Shown: positions 25,450 through 35,064, counted from the first letter of the stretch. The stretch is DNA of 64,000 nucleotides from Mariniplasma anaerobium (GCF_016865445.1 NZ_AP024412.1:1364001-1428000), one strand, 5' to 3'. Program-made: numbers and translations. Notes: generated by a model from the letters alone, not told the origin.

Positions 25450-28400
25450 TTAAAGTGCAAATAAACCCGATTCAATCACACGATTTTCCGAAATTAAGTC
25501 TTTAAATGCACCATAAGATTCCATCTTTTCAAACACTGTTTTATTAATTTTAGTTCTATTCTTAACATCATCTTTTGAAGTGAATGCTTTTTGCGTTCTT
25601 TTTGCGACAATGTCAAATGCAACTTGTTCTCCTAATCCATCAATAGAGTTGAAAGGCATTCTTAATCCCTTATCTTCCATTGTGAATGTTGTAGCTTCTG
25701 ATAAATGAATGTTTACTGGTAAAAATGAAAATCCTCTTTTTGTCATTTCAAGTCCAGCACCTAATGTAACTAGTAAAGATTCATCTTTAGCTTTTAAATT
25801 GTATTGTGCTTGTAATTCGTTTAATTTATTGTATAAAGCATTTGGTCCTGCGACCATCATCTCATAGTCAAACTGTGTTGCTCTTTTTGAAAAGAACCCA
25901 GAATAGAACAATAAAGGTTTATGAACTTTAAACCATGCAATACGCATAGCCATAATCACATAAGCTGCAGCATGCGCTTTTGGAAACATATATTTAATCT
26001 GGCTTGCAGACCATATATACCATTCGGGAACATTATGAGTTCTCATTTCTTGCTCATAAGTAAGCCATTTAGCTGGATCTTTACTTGGTTTTCCTTTTCT
26101 GACAAATTCCATAATTTCAAATGCTTTTATTGGAAGCAATCCAAAATCTGAAAGTTGAACCATAATATCATCTCTACACCCAATGATATCTTCAAAAGAA
26201 ATTTTTCCGTATTCTGTTTTATTATTTATTAATGCTTGTGCATTTTTAAGCCAAACATCTGTTCCATGTGATAAACCTGATATTTTAACTAAACCTGCAA
26301 AGGTATTTGGTTTTGTATCCACAAGCATTTGTCTTGTAAATGCTGTTCCAAATTCTGGAATTGCATAAGATGCAACATCACTTTTAATTTCAATAGGTTT
26401 GACACCAATAACATCTGTTCCTGAAAATAGACGATAAACATTAGGATCATCAAGAGGAATATTTTGAGCTTTAGCAAACGGGAATTCATCTGGATGCTCA
26501 CCTACATAATCCATCAAGAATTTAATCATGGTTGGATCATCATGTCCTAAAATATCTAGTTTTAGTAAATTATCTTCAAATGAGTGATAATCAAAATGTG
26601 TTGTTTTCCATTCACTTGTTGTATCATCTGCTGGATATTGAATTGGTGTGACATCATAAATCGTTTTTGATTTAGGAACGACAACAATTCCGCCAGGATG
26701 TTGACCTGTAGAACGTTTAACACCTTCTATTTTTTTAGCTAATCTTTCGATTTGCGCATTTCTTTTTTCTAATTTTTTATCTTCTAAATATCCTTTAACA
26801 TATCCAAAAGCATTTCTTTCTGCAACTGTTTGAATCGTTCCTGCTCTAAAGGTATGATCTGCTCCAATAAGTTCTCTAACATATGAATGAGCTTTTGATT
26901 GATAATCTCCCGAAAAGTTAAGGTCGATATCAGGCACTTTTTCACCTTCAAAACCTAAGAAGGTTTCAAAAGGAATATCATGACCGTCTTTAACTAGTTT
27001 TGCTCCACATTTTGGGCAAACATGAGTTGGAAGATCATATCCACATTGAATCTTATGGAAATATCCTTGAAATTCTTTTTCTTCTGGTGTTAATCCATAT
27101 TCTAATTTTTCTTCATCTGTTAAATGAAAAACTGTGAAATCTCCATTTGGACATCGATAATGAGGTTTTAATGGATTAACTTCAGTTATATCTAGGAGTG
27201 TTGCGGCCAGTGATGAGCCAACAGAGCCTCTAGAACCTACCAAATATCCGTCTTCTAGCGATTTTTTCACTAACAAGTGTGATATATAGTAATTGGCTGC
27301 AAACCCGTTACCAATGATGCTGCTTAGTTCTTTTTGAACTCTTTTTACTACAATTGGATGAGGATGTTCTCCATATAAATGCCCCATCTTATCATAAACC
27401 AATCTTTTGACTTCATCAGAAATAGACTCTATTCCTAATTGTTCAACAAATGCATCATCAGGTAGTGCATATAATTCATTGGTAAATGCTGTAATATGTT
27501 CAATTTTATCATTTAAGATATGTGTGTTTTTTACAACAATCTCAAAAGCTAGATCTTGATCTAAGAATTTAAATGATTTTAGCATTTCATCTGTTGTTAA
27601 AAAATATTGTTCAGGCATTACATTATATCTGTTTAATTGATGAATACCCCCACCTACAAGTGGTGTTCTAATATACATTTCTCTATATAAAACATCTTTT
27701 TTATCTAAATAATGAACATCGCCTGTTGCAATAACAATCTTGTTCTTCTCTTTAGCAAATTTTATTATTTTTGTAATAACTGCTTCTATAATCTCATCAG
27801 CATATTGTCCTAAGCCTTCTTTTAAGTGATTATATGCTTGTGGTGGTTGAACTTCTATATAGTCATAGAATTCGATAGCTTTTTTTAAAGCCTCGTCTCC
27901 TCTATTTAATGCTATTTCAAAAACGTCACCATTAGCGCATCCACTACCAACTAAAAGACCTGCTCTATTTTTTTCTAAAACGGATTTTAAAGTTCTTGGT
28001 CCACCATAGAAATGATCAGTTAATGCATCACTTATAATCTTAAATAAATTTTTATAGCCTTCTTGTGTTTGAGTTAACACATTTAAATGATAAGGCATGA
28101 CATGTTTCCATGCTTCACTTGGATCAATTGCTTCATTGATTTGATGATAAGATCTAATATCTTTAGATCCTAAATCTTGTAACATAGATTGCCAAATCTG
28201 TGCAGTGACATATGCATCATCGTCAGCTCTATGATGATTTTCTTGTTTAACTTTGAATAATTTAGCAACTGCTTTTAGGTTGAATCTCTTTAGTCTATCT
28301 GAATAAAAATATCTAGCAAGACTTAATGTATCAATCACGAGTTCTTCTTCAAATTCGAGATCTAATTTTTTTGCATTTTCTCTTATGTGACCAACATCAA

Positions 28401-29904
28401 ACATTGCATTATGAGCAACTAATATACTGCCCTTACAAAATTCTAAAAATCCCGGAAGAACATCTTCAATTGGTGATGCATCTTGTAACATCTCATCAGT
28501 AATACTTGTAAGATGTGTCGTAAAATCTGATAAAAATTCATTTGGATTAACAAATCTTTGATATTTTTCTATGACAGAGGTCGCAGTTACTTTAACAGCA
28601 CCTATTTCTATGATTTTATCTCTTGTTGCTGATAAGCCTGTTGTTTCTATATCAAAGACAACATATGTTTGATCTTTTAAAGGTAGATCTTTAGATGAAT
28701 CAGATGTAATCTTAAATCCTTTTTCATCTACAAAATCTAATTCAACACCATATATTGGTTTTATTTTTTTATTTTTTGTTTGTTTATATATATCTGGATA
28801 AGCATAAAGTGCATTATGATCTGTAAATGCTATAGCATCATGACCCCATTTTACTGCTTGATCGATGTATTGACTTACGTCTCCTATACCATCCATGTTA
28901 CTCATCTTGGTATGTGTATGAAACTCTATACGTTTGTCTTTCGCTTTATCTTGACGCTCTAACTTTTTAGTTTTTTCTAAAAAGTGTATAGCATTTGCAA
29001 ATACAACAACATCTTTTTGATATGTATCAAATTGCGCTCTACCTTCTACTTGTACAGCATCTCCATCATGAAGTGACTCAGCAAGAGCAATATCTTTTTT
29101 ACTTCTTATGAAATTTTTGACATGAATTGCGTCATCATCATCAAAAAGCACAAAACTAAGAAGTTTTGTATTTGTAAGTTGTCTTACTTCTAATTTAGAT
29201 ATATTTCCTTCAATTAAAAAGTTAGTATCACCTTTTTGGTTTTTATATTGATCAAGGCGATATAAATCCATTGGGATTTCACTAATCGCAATCGCTTTAG
29301 GACTACTTTTTTTAGTAAAAGTTTTTTTAACAGGTTGACTTGCTTGTTGAACATATTGTTCTCTTTGCTTAATAACTTTTTCTTGAGCCTTAATTGATTT
29401 AGAAATCATAACTTTAGTTGGTTCTAAAGCTTCTGATATTTTATAATTAATTTTTAAATCAAATCCTAAAGGTTTTAAAAGTTTATTAATTTCTCTAAAG
29501 TATGATTTTACATATGTGCTATCCTTATCAATCAGCACTAATACTTCATCTTTCTCAAAAATAGTTTTAAAATTTTTTAAAACTAAAAAGCTTGCTTTAT
29601 CTTTCGATAATTCAATGACTGCATAATCAAAATATTTACAAGCAAGTTCATTTAATTTACTTGTGTCTTTATATGAAATATTTACATCAATTTTAGAGAC
29701 CACTTTTGGCACTCTAAAATAACTTCTTAATTGTTCAACAAATGGCAATAAAACTTCAGGATCAACCATATCGGTTAATAAAAAATCAAATGTCCACTTC
29801 TTTGTTTTCTCATCGACTAAGACGTACTCTAATTGGGCATTATTGAGGATTGAAGATGCAAATTTAGATTGTTCTAGAAATAATTGAAATTTATCTTTTT
29901 TCAC
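25450..29904 (-). CDS. polC: DNA polymerase III alpha subunit, PolC type
   Basis: 1484 residues, the expected PolC length. N-terminal domain and OB-fold (about 220-320), a PHP domain split by a DEDD 3'-5' proofreading exonuclease inserted near 410-580 (YVVFDIETTGLSATR, then HHRADDDAYVTAQIW). Further: SRGSVGSSLAATLLDITEVN, a Zn-binding CPNGDF/CPKCGAKL part, and catalytic VPDIDLNFSGDYQ (Asp pair). Starts with GTG. The upstream DUF1189 gene ends immediately before it. This polymerase is the leading-strand enzyme of low-GC Gram-positives and Mollicutes. Confidence 0.96.
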   Translation of the reverse strand: MKKDKFQLFLEQSKFASSILNNAQLEYVLVDEKTKKWTFDFLLTDMVDPEVLLPFVEQLRSYFRVPKVVSKIDVNISYKDTSKLNELACKYFDYAVIELSKDKASFLVLKNFKTIFEKDEVLVLIDKDSTYVKSYFREINKLLKPLGFDLKINYKISEALEPTKVMISKSIKAQEKVIKQREQYVQQASQPVKKTFTKKSSPKAIAISEIPMDLYRLDQYKNQKGDTNFLIEGNISKLEVRQLTNTKLLSFVLFDDDDAIHVKNFIRSKKDIALAESLHDGDAVQVEGRAQFDTYQKDVVVFANAIHFLEKTKKLERQDKAKDKRIEFHTHTKMSNMDGIGDVSQYIDQAVKWGHDAIAFTDHNALYAYPDIYKQTKNKKIKPIYGVELDFVDEKGFKITSDSSKDLPLKDQTYVVFDIETTGLSATRDKIIEIGAVKVTATSVIEKYQRFVNPNEFLSDFTTHLTSITDEMLQDASPIEDVLPGFLEFCKGSILVAHNAMFDVGHIRENAKKLDLEFEEELVIDTLSLARYFYSDRLKRFNLKAVAKLFKVKQENHHRADDDAYVTAQIWQSMLQDLGSKDIRSYHQINEAIDPSEAWKHVMPYHLNVLTQTQEGYKNLFKIISDALTDHFYGGPRTLKSVLEKNRAGLLVGSGCANGDVFEIALNRGDEALKKAIEFYDYIEVQPPQAYNHLKEGLGQYADEIIEAVITKIIKFAKEKNKIVIATGDVHYLDKKDVLYREMYIRTPLVGGGIHQLNRYNVMPEQYFLTTDEMLKSFKFLDQDLAFEIVVKNTHILNDKIEHITAFTNELYALPDDAFVEQLGIESISDEVKRLVYDKMGHLYGEHPHPIVVKRVQKELSSIIGNGFAANYYISHLLVKKSLEDGYLVGSRGSVGSSLAATLLDITEVNPLKPHYRCPNGDFTVFHLTDEEKLEYGLTPEEKEFQGYFHKIQCGYDLPTHVCPKCGAKLVKDGHDIPFETFLGFEGEKVPDIDLNFSGDYQSKAHSYVRELIGADHTFRAGTIQTVAERNAFGYVKGYLEDKKLEKRNAQIERLAKKIEGVKRSTGQHPGGIVVVPKSKTIYDVTPIQYPADDTTSEWKTTHFDYHSFEDNLLKLDILGHDDPTMIKFLMDYVGEHPDEFPFAKAQNIPLDDPNVYRLFSGTDVIGVKPIEIKSDVASYAIPEFGTAFTRQMLVDTKPNTFAGLVKISGLSHGTDVWLKNAQALINNKTEYGKISFEDIIGCRDDIMVQLSDFGLLPIKAFEIMEFVRKGKPSKDPAKWLTYEQEMRTHNVPEWYIWSASQIKYMFPKAHAAAYVIMAMRIAWFKVHKPLLFYSGFFSKRATQFDYEMMVAGPNALYNKLNELQAQYNLKAKDESLLVTLGAGLEMTKRGFSFLPVNIHLSEATTFTMEDKGLRMPFNSIDGLGEQVAFDIVAKRTQKAFTSKDDVKNRTKINKTVFEKMESYGAFKDLISENRVIESGLFAL

Positions 29905-30681
29905 TCAAATAACTCCCTTCGGTATAATTTTAATGCTACGATAGGTCCACAAATGATAAATATAAACAGCAATTAATGCTATAAAGTTTAAATAAGTCGC
30001 ACTAAATAATACTAAAATCAATTGTATAACTCCGTACACAGTTGTTAAGTATAGTGAGAGTTTAAATCTTAATGAAAATGGCATTGGTATTCTATTAATA
30101 AAGAAAACCATTAATACCGCCATTAATAATGCTATAAATATATAATCAAATAATGTTAAAAAATAAGTTGCAAATATCTCTGCAGTAACTATAAATGACT
30201 GTGATTCATACATTTGCTTTATGGCAACACTTAATCTTGTAATGTCTTGATTATCAGTTGAACTAAAATCATAGTCTTCAAGATTTAAACTTTGATAGCT
30301 TGCTCGATCTATTTCTATATCAACTACATAAATAGCTAAATCATTTTCTTCAAAAACAAAATTAACTGAGTTATTACTAAACTCATTATCACCTAAATAA
30401 ACATTAAAATACGCAAAAGAAAATGAACCAGCAGCTTCATAGCTTAAAGTTCCATCTATAATTTGTGCGTTTTCTATGATGAAATCAGATTTAAGTGTTG
30501 TTTGCATATCTTGATATCTTTGAATATCCATTGTTGGATTAATTGATGATTTGATTATTGTTGGTACTATAATTAAAAACGTCACAAAAATAACGTAGAA
30601 AATAACCTTAAACCACGAATCTCTTATAAAAAAAATCGTTAAAGGTGGCTTAGATAAACTTGTCATAAATTTCTTGATCAT
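29905..30681 (-). CDS. DUF1189-like membrane protein
   Basis: 258 residues. One hydrophobic segment near residues 25-45, an extracytoplasmic part of about 120 residues, and three C-terminal segments (about 175-255). The start (MTSLSKPPLTIFFIRDSWFKVIFYVIF) and overall layout match DUF1189 family proteins of Firmicutes. Function unknown. Its TGA stop is immediately followed by the GTG start of polC, so the polymerase is probably translationally coupled to it. Confidence 0.65.
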   Translation of the reverse strand: MIKKFMTSLSKPPLTIFFIRDSWFKVIFYVIFVTFLIIVPTIIKSSINPTMDIQRYQDMQTTLKSDFIIENAQIIDGTLSYEAAGSFSFAYFNVYLGDNEFSNNSVNFVFEENDLAIYVVDIEIDRASYQSLNLEDYDFSSTDNQDITRLSVAIKQMYESQSFIVTAEIFATYFLTLFDYIFIALLMAVLMVFFINRIPMPFSLRFKLSLYLTTVYGVIQLILVLFSATYLNFIALIAVYIYHLWTYRSIKIIPKGVI

Positions 30682-30751
30682 ATCTCTAACTCCTTTTCAT
30701 ATTATTATATCATATTTAAGCTTTTATGATAAAATGAATTTGGTGAAAAAT

Positions 30752-31696
30752 ATGAATTTAATGAATCATGAGAAGCATTACAATACACTAAATAATTATT
30801 ATAAAAACAAATACCACAAAAAAGTCTATAAAATAGCACTTAATGGTGGCTTTACGTGTCCAAACATCGATGGAACGGTTGCAACCGGTGGTTGTACATT
30901 TTGTTCTTTTATGGGTAGTGGAGATTTTGCTGGTAATAAAAAAGAAAGTTTAAAACTACAATTTGATCATATCAAAGATATGATGCAACTAAAATGGAAA
31001 GATGGCTATTATATCGCATATTTTCAAGCTAACACCAATACACATGCTCCCCTAGATAGACTTAAAGAGCTCTATGAAGAAGCCATTACACTTGATCCTA
31101 ATATCGTCATGATATCCATTGGAACCCGTCCAGATTGCCTTCCTGATGATGTCTTAAACTATTTAGAAGACTTAAATAAAAGAATGCCAGTTCAAATCGA
31201 ATTAGGCTTACAATCCATTCATGAAAAAACATCGATATTAATAAATAGAGCCCATGATTTACAATGCTTTGATGATGCAGTAAAAAAATTAAGAAAAAGA
31301 AATATCGAAGTCGTTGTGCATATCATTAACGGACTCCCTTTTGAAACAAAAGAGATGATGATAGAAACCATTAAACATGTGAATACTTTGGATATTCAAG
31401 GTATTAAAATACATATGCTCCACATCATGGAAAAAACTAAAATGGGTTATGATTATAAAAAAGAACCATGGGACATTCTTAGCTTAACTTCTTATGTTGA
31501 TATCACTGTAGATCAAATTTTATGGTTAAGAAAAGATATCATTATCCATAGATTAACTGGAGATTCACCAACATCTATGTTAATTGCTCCTACATGGACT
31601 AAGAAAAAATTTGTTGTTACAAACGAAATTGATAAAAAAATGAGAGCATTAAATCTATTTCAAGGAGATTATTATGAGAGATCATCAATTACTTGA
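30752..31696 (+). CDS. ytqA: Radical SAM protein, TIGR01212/YtqA family
   Basis: 314 residues from the ATG at 30752, selected since a GGTGA ribosome site precedes it; the frame is open further upstream but lacks a site. Contains CPNIDGTVATGGCTFCSFMG, with the Cys cluster of the family, then IELGLQSIHEKTSILINRAHD, typical of the YtqA/YhcC family. Bacillus ytqA is followed by ytqB, as here, with 23 bases of overlap. The substrate is not known to me. Confidence 0.85.
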   Translation: MNLMNHEKHYNTLNNYYKNKYHKKVYKIALNGGFTCPNIDGTVATGGCTFCSFMGSGDFAGNKKESLKLQFDHIKDMMQLKWKDGYYIAYFQANTNTHAPLDRLKELYEEAITLDPNIVMISIGTRPDCLPDDVLNYLEDLNKRMPVQIELGLQSIHEKTSILINRAHDLQCFDDAVKKLRKRNIEVVVHIINGLPFETKEMMIETIKHVNTLDIQGIKIHMLHIMEKTKMGYDYKKEPWDILSLTSYVDITVDQILWLRKDIIIHRLTGDSPTSMLIAPTWTKKKFVVTNEIDKKMRALNLFQGDYYERSSIT

Positions 31697-32231
31697 TATT
31701 GCACACGTCTATATGAAACACTATATTACAGATCAAGATATAGTCATAGATATGACAATGGGAAATGGATATGATACTTTGTTCTTAGCGGGTATCTCTA
31801 AATTTGTTTACGCATTTGATATTCAAGAAATTGCTCTAGAGCATACTAAAAAAAGAATGGAAGAAAGCGGATTACAAAATTATAAGCTTATATTAGCCAA
31901 TCATAACAATGTATTAACTCATGTTAAAGCATTTAAATACGTTGTTTATAATCTAGGATATCTGCCTAATGGCAACAAAGAGATTACAACTAAAAAAAAT
32001 ACGACAGTCAAATCCTTAACTAAAGTATTAAAGCATTTACAAGACAATGGTATGGTCTTTATGGTAGTTTATAAAGGGCATAACGAAGGTTATGAAGAAA
32101 GTAAAGCGATTCATTTATTCCTTTCAACACTTGATCAAAATCAATATAAGGTATTAAAAACATATCTTCCTTATCAAGAGAATAGACCCCCTTATCTGCT
32201 TTGTATATACAAAAAAGAACTTACTCCTTAG
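31674..32231 (+). CDS. ytqB: Class I SAM methyltransferase, YtqB family
   Basis: 185 residues. Rossmann-like motifs: VIDMTMGNGYDTLFLA (motif I), VYAFDIQEIALEHTKKRM (motif II) and VVYNLGYLPNGNKEITTK, characteristic of the YtqB/rRNA_methylase family (PF06962). Likely methylates RNA; recent work links relatives to tRNA modification, but the substrate here is inferred. It overlaps ytqA by 23 bases, with AAGGAG inside the upstream gene. Confidence 0.85.
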   Translation: MRDHQLLDIAHVYMKHYITDQDIVIDMTMGNGYDTLFLAGISKFVYAFDIQEIALEHTKKRMEESGLQNYKLILANHNNVLTHVKAFKYVVYNLGYLPNGNKEITTKKNTTVKSLTKVLKHLQDNGMVFMVVYKGHNEGYEESKAIHLFLSTLDQNQYKVLKTYLPYQENRPPYLLCIYKKELTP

Positions 32232-32246
32232 AGATAAGTTCTTTTT
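32215..32246 (+). terminator. Terminator of the ytqAB operon
   Basis: Stem AAGAACTTA / TAAGTTCTT around an 11-base loop that contains the ytqB stop codon, followed by a short T-run. Convergent with the RsgI-like gene. Confidence 0.75.
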
Positions 32247-32267
32247 ATTAATTAATCATAAAGGGGA

Positions 32268-33299
32268 TTATGATTTGTTACTAGATGTTGATCCATTATC
32301 GTTTGCATTGCCTTGAAATTCATCGACACGGTCTTGCATACGATCACAACGGTCTTCCATTTCTTGTTGGAATTGGTTTACTTGTTCTTGATGTTGTTCT
32401 CTTCTTTGTTGTCTTTCTTGAGCAAATTGATTTTGATAGACACTTCTTTCTGCTTGAAATTGTTCTCTTAAGGCTGCAACTTCACCATGAAATTCATCTT
32501 GTAATGCTACGAGTTGAGCATTTAAGTCATCTAATGTTGCTAAAAGTTCTGTTTGATCTTCAGTTTCTTCTAATGCTGCTATTTGTTCTTCAACAACTAC
32601 TATTTGAGCTTCTAAGCTTTGAATTTGTGGAAGATAATATTCAAATTTTGCATCTCTGTCTTCGAAAAATTGATTTCTTAGTTCTAATACTAATCCTTGA
32701 TTTTCAGCTCTTGCTAATTCAATAATTGCAAATACTTCTTCATCTGTTAATAAAACTGCTTGTTCTAATGTATAATCATCACTTAGTTCAACAACTTTAT
32801 AAGCTAAGAATAGAAATTCTGGTGTTACACCAAAACTTGCTGCTTCATCAATAAATGCTTGGTCAAAAGTCTTTTCTTGAGATCTACCTAACATACCTCT
32901 TGATTCAAATGCGTTATTGATATGTTCTTTAACACTTGCTTTAATACGTTCTTGTAGAGCTTCATCACATGAAATAGCTGAAACTGAAACATATGTTTCT
33001 ACATCTTCATCAACTGAAATATATCCTAGTTCAATTGAGGTTGCTATAATTAAGTCTACAGCTTCGTCTAAATCCATCCCGATTAAGTCAAGTCCAGAAA
33101 GTAATACTTCTGCATCTTCATTTAAAGCGTTAGCTTCAATTACTTTATCGTTAGATGAAACAATTAATTCAACACTTGGATTAATATCTATAGTTACATA
33201 AGTGGTTTCTGCTGCCTCTAGTGTTGCTTCACATCCCATAATGGTTGCCACAACCGCGAATAATACAATAAAACTTAATACAAATTTAATTTTTTTCAT
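32268..33299 (-). CDS. RsgI-like domain lipoprotein with Q/E-rich coiled coil
   Basis: 343 residues. Lipoprotein signal with lipobox IMGC (Cys23). Residues about 34-130 match the extracytoplasmic RsgI domain: YVTIDINPSVELIVSSND, VIEANALNEDAEVLLSGL, then DEAVDLIIATSIELGYI. In RsgI this domain lies on an anti-SigI protein; here it is a free lipoprotein with no cytoplasmic anti-sigma part. From about 210 the protein is a long Gln/Glu-rich coiled coil (EQFQAERSVYQNQFAQER, then EQHQEQVNQFQQEMED). Upstream it shares a promoter-like sequence with the adjacent ECF sigma gene. Confidence 0.75.
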   Translation of the reverse strand: MKKIKFVLSFIVLFAVVATIMGCEATLEAAETTYVTIDINPSVELIVSSNDKVIEANALNEDAEVLLSGLDLIGMDLDEAVDLIIATSIELGYISVDEDVETYVSVSAISCDEALQERIKASVKEHINNAFESRGMLGRSQEKTFDQAFIDEAASFGVTPEFLFLAYKVVELSDDYTLEQAVLLTDEEVFAIIELARAENQGLVLELRNQFFEDRDAKFEYYLPQIQSLEAQIVVVEEQIAALEETEDQTELLATLDDLNAQLVALQDEFHGEVAALREQFQAERSVYQNQFAQERQQRREQHQEQVNQFQQEMEDRCDRMQDRVDEFQGNANDNGSTSSNKS

Positions 33300-33323
33300 T
33301 TTTTAATTCCTCCTTGTTCACTC

Positions 33324-33353
33324 TATATACAAGTGAGACTGAACTTTTATTGG
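33324..33353 (-). promoter_or_regulatory. Candidate ECF-sigma promoter A (RsgI-like gene)
   Basis: CCAATAAAA (33345-33353), 14-base spacer, GTATATA (33324-33330), then AGTG and a GGAGG ribosome site. The same arrangement, with an identical spacer length, lies upstream of the sigma gene at 34965-34994. Both spacers contain AGTC. Confidence 0.65.
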
Positions 33354-33367
33354 CTTTTTTTACTTTT

Positions 33368-34429
33368 TTAATTATTTTGTTGTCCTTTTCCATGATTTGG
33401 CATACTTGGTCTTTCTTTTTCCATCATGAAAGATTCTCTATTATCTGGATTAATATTTAAAATATATCCTTTTTGATCATCATCAGATAAACCAAATTCA
33501 ATAGATCCACTATCACTTGTGCCAATACTATAATTAACTTTCATTCCTTTAGTATTATCACTTGTTTCAATTTCAAATTGATATGTACCCTTAGTTTGAC
33601 CTTTCATATAGCTCAAAGTTGCAGATTCATAATCATCATATTCTATTGCTACTTCTTGATCTAATACATTATTTTTATATACCATTATAGATAATTTTTG
33701 GTTTTGATTTTCGACTTGGTAATTAACATCAATATAATTTTGTTCACTATGTTGATATGTTAATGTATATTGTTTTTCATCAAATGAACCTTCTATTGCT
33801 ATTTGATAATCATTATCTCCATATTTTAATAATCCTTCAACTTGATATGTGTTCTTGTTCAAATTGATGCCTTCATTATAGTATAATTGATAAATCATTT
33901 CTTCATCAGAAAGATTATTAAGTTTATAAGTTATCATTTTTTCATAGCCATCAATATCTGATTTTTCGATTTCTTTTTGATAATCATCACCGTTGTTTAA
34001 TAAAACTTCCATAAACTTAGCATATGATACGACATCATCGATTTGACCTTCTATTAAATCATCAGTTTGTTCATCTGCTAATAGTATCGTATAACTATCA
34101 TCTAAAGCTAACACTTCTGTTTGTTCAATATAATTTACAGTTGCGATTGTTGATAATACAACTGAATCACTAAAATTTGAATCAGCAAATAAATCAACGT
34201 TATTTGATCTTACAACTGAGAAAGCTAAAAATAATATTAACAATCCAAATACTGTAGTAAGTGATGCATAAAGTGGTTTAAATCTATTTGTCTTTTTAAT
34301 AATTGAAACTTCTTGCTTTACAAATACATTTTGATTTTCAACTTTTTCTATGATTTGAGCAGAAAAATTAGGTATTTGTTTTTCATCTGCTTTAGTTTTA
34401 ATGAGTGTGATTAGATTTTTTTTATTCAT
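33368..34429 (-). CDS. Single-TM protein encoded with the ECF sigma factor (putative anti-sigma)
   Basis: 353 residues from the ATG at 34429, with AGGTG 6 bases upstream; a GTG three codons earlier is less likely. A cytoplasmic stretch of about 50 residues, one membrane segment at about 53-73 (LYASLTTVFGLLILFLAF), and a large outer domain rich in Asp/Tyr/Gln with beta-like strands (YDDYESATLSYMKG). It overlaps the sigma gene by 8 bases. The topology and gene position fit an ECF anti-sigma factor, but it has no zinc motif and I recognise no family. Confidence 0.6.
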   Translation of the reverse strand: MNKKNLITLIKTKADEKQIPNFSAQIIEKVENQNVFVKQEVSIIKKTNRFKPLYASLTTVFGLLILFLAFSVVRSNNVDLFADSNFSDSVVLSTIATVNYIEQTEVLALDDSYTILLADEQTDDLIEGQIDDVVSYAKFMEVLLNNGDDYQKEIEKSDIDGYEKMITYKLNNLSDEEMIYQLYYNEGINLNKNTYQVEGLLKYGDNDYQIAIEGSFDEKQYTLTYQHSEQNYIDVNYQVENQNQKLSIMVYKNNVLDQEVAIEYDDYESATLSYMKGQTKGTYQFEIETSDNTKGMKVNYSIGTSDSGSIEFGLSDDDQKGYILNINPDNRESFMMEKERPSMPNHGKGQQNN

Positions 34430-34946
34430 ATGAAACACCTACTTTCTCTTTTAATATCGTTATTGCTTTATTATATATCCATAAAACTGTTCCTAATGGT
34501 TTATCCATAATATCTGCTACTTCTCGAAATTTAAAATTGTTAATGACGTGTAATACGACAACTTCTCTTTGATCTTGATTTAAATAATTAAGAATTTTCA
34601 AGATATCAAGTTCTGCTTCTTGATTAACACCTTCAGTTGATACCATATTTTCTAATAGGATATCAGAATGAATTTCTTTTTTATACTTGTTATAATAATT
34701 TATACTTAAATTTCTTCCGATTCTCGAAAGATACGCAAATACATTTGATCCCATCTTGAATTGATCAATTTTATTTAAAAAATTCATGTACGTGTCTTGC
34801 AATAAATCTGCTGCAATCTCATCATCTTTAACAATAGATATAATTGCAAAGTAAACTTTTCTATTCGTAAGCGTATAAAATTCATCAAATCCTTGATAAT
34901 CTTTTTCTTTAAATGCATGAATGAATGTATCCATATTGTGATCCAT
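34422..34946 (-). CDS. ECF-type RNA polymerase sigma factor
   Basis: 174 residues from the ATG at 34946, with AAGGGG 6 bases upstream. Region 2 (about 10-80): YFAIISIVKDDEIAADLLQDTYMNFLNKI and VFAYLSRIGRNLSINYYNKYKKE. Region 4 (about 110-165): LNQDQREVVVLHVINNFKFREVADIMDKPLGTVLWIYNKA, a helix-turn-helix for -35 recognition. Linked to the membrane protein and the RsgI-like lipoprotein, suggesting an envelope-responsive regulon. Preceded by a candidate autoregulated promoter. Confidence 0.88.
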   Translation of the reverse strand: MDHNMDTFIHAFKEKDYQGFDEFYTLTNRKVYFAIISIVKDDEIAADLLQDTYMNFLNKIDQFKMGSNVFAYLSRIGRNLSINYYNKYKKEIHSDILLENMVSTEGVNQEAELDILKILNYLNQDQREVVVLHVINNFKFREVADIMDKPLGTVLWIYNKAITILKEKVGVSYE

Positions 34947-34964
34947 AATTATCCCCTTACACTG

Positions 34965-34994
34965 TATATACAAACAACGACTCAATTTTATTGG
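34965..34994 (-). promoter_or_regulatory. Candidate ECF-sigma promoter B (sigma gene)
   Basis: CCAATAAAA (34986-34994), 14-base spacer and GTATATA (34965-34971), matching the copy at 33324-33353. The sigma start is 19 bases downstream of the -10-like element. Confidence 0.65.
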
Positions 34995-35064
34995 TGTTTT
35001 TGCTAACTTTATTTTATCACTTGTTTGCCTTAAAGGTAAAAAAAGAACATACAAAACAAAAAAA

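Noticed and set aside
32285-32725. 146-codon plus-strand open frame rich in Leu/His
   Set aside because: Opposite-strand shadow of the Gln/Glu-rich coiled-coil region of the RsgI-like lipoprotein; composition is the expected complement of CAA/GAA codons.
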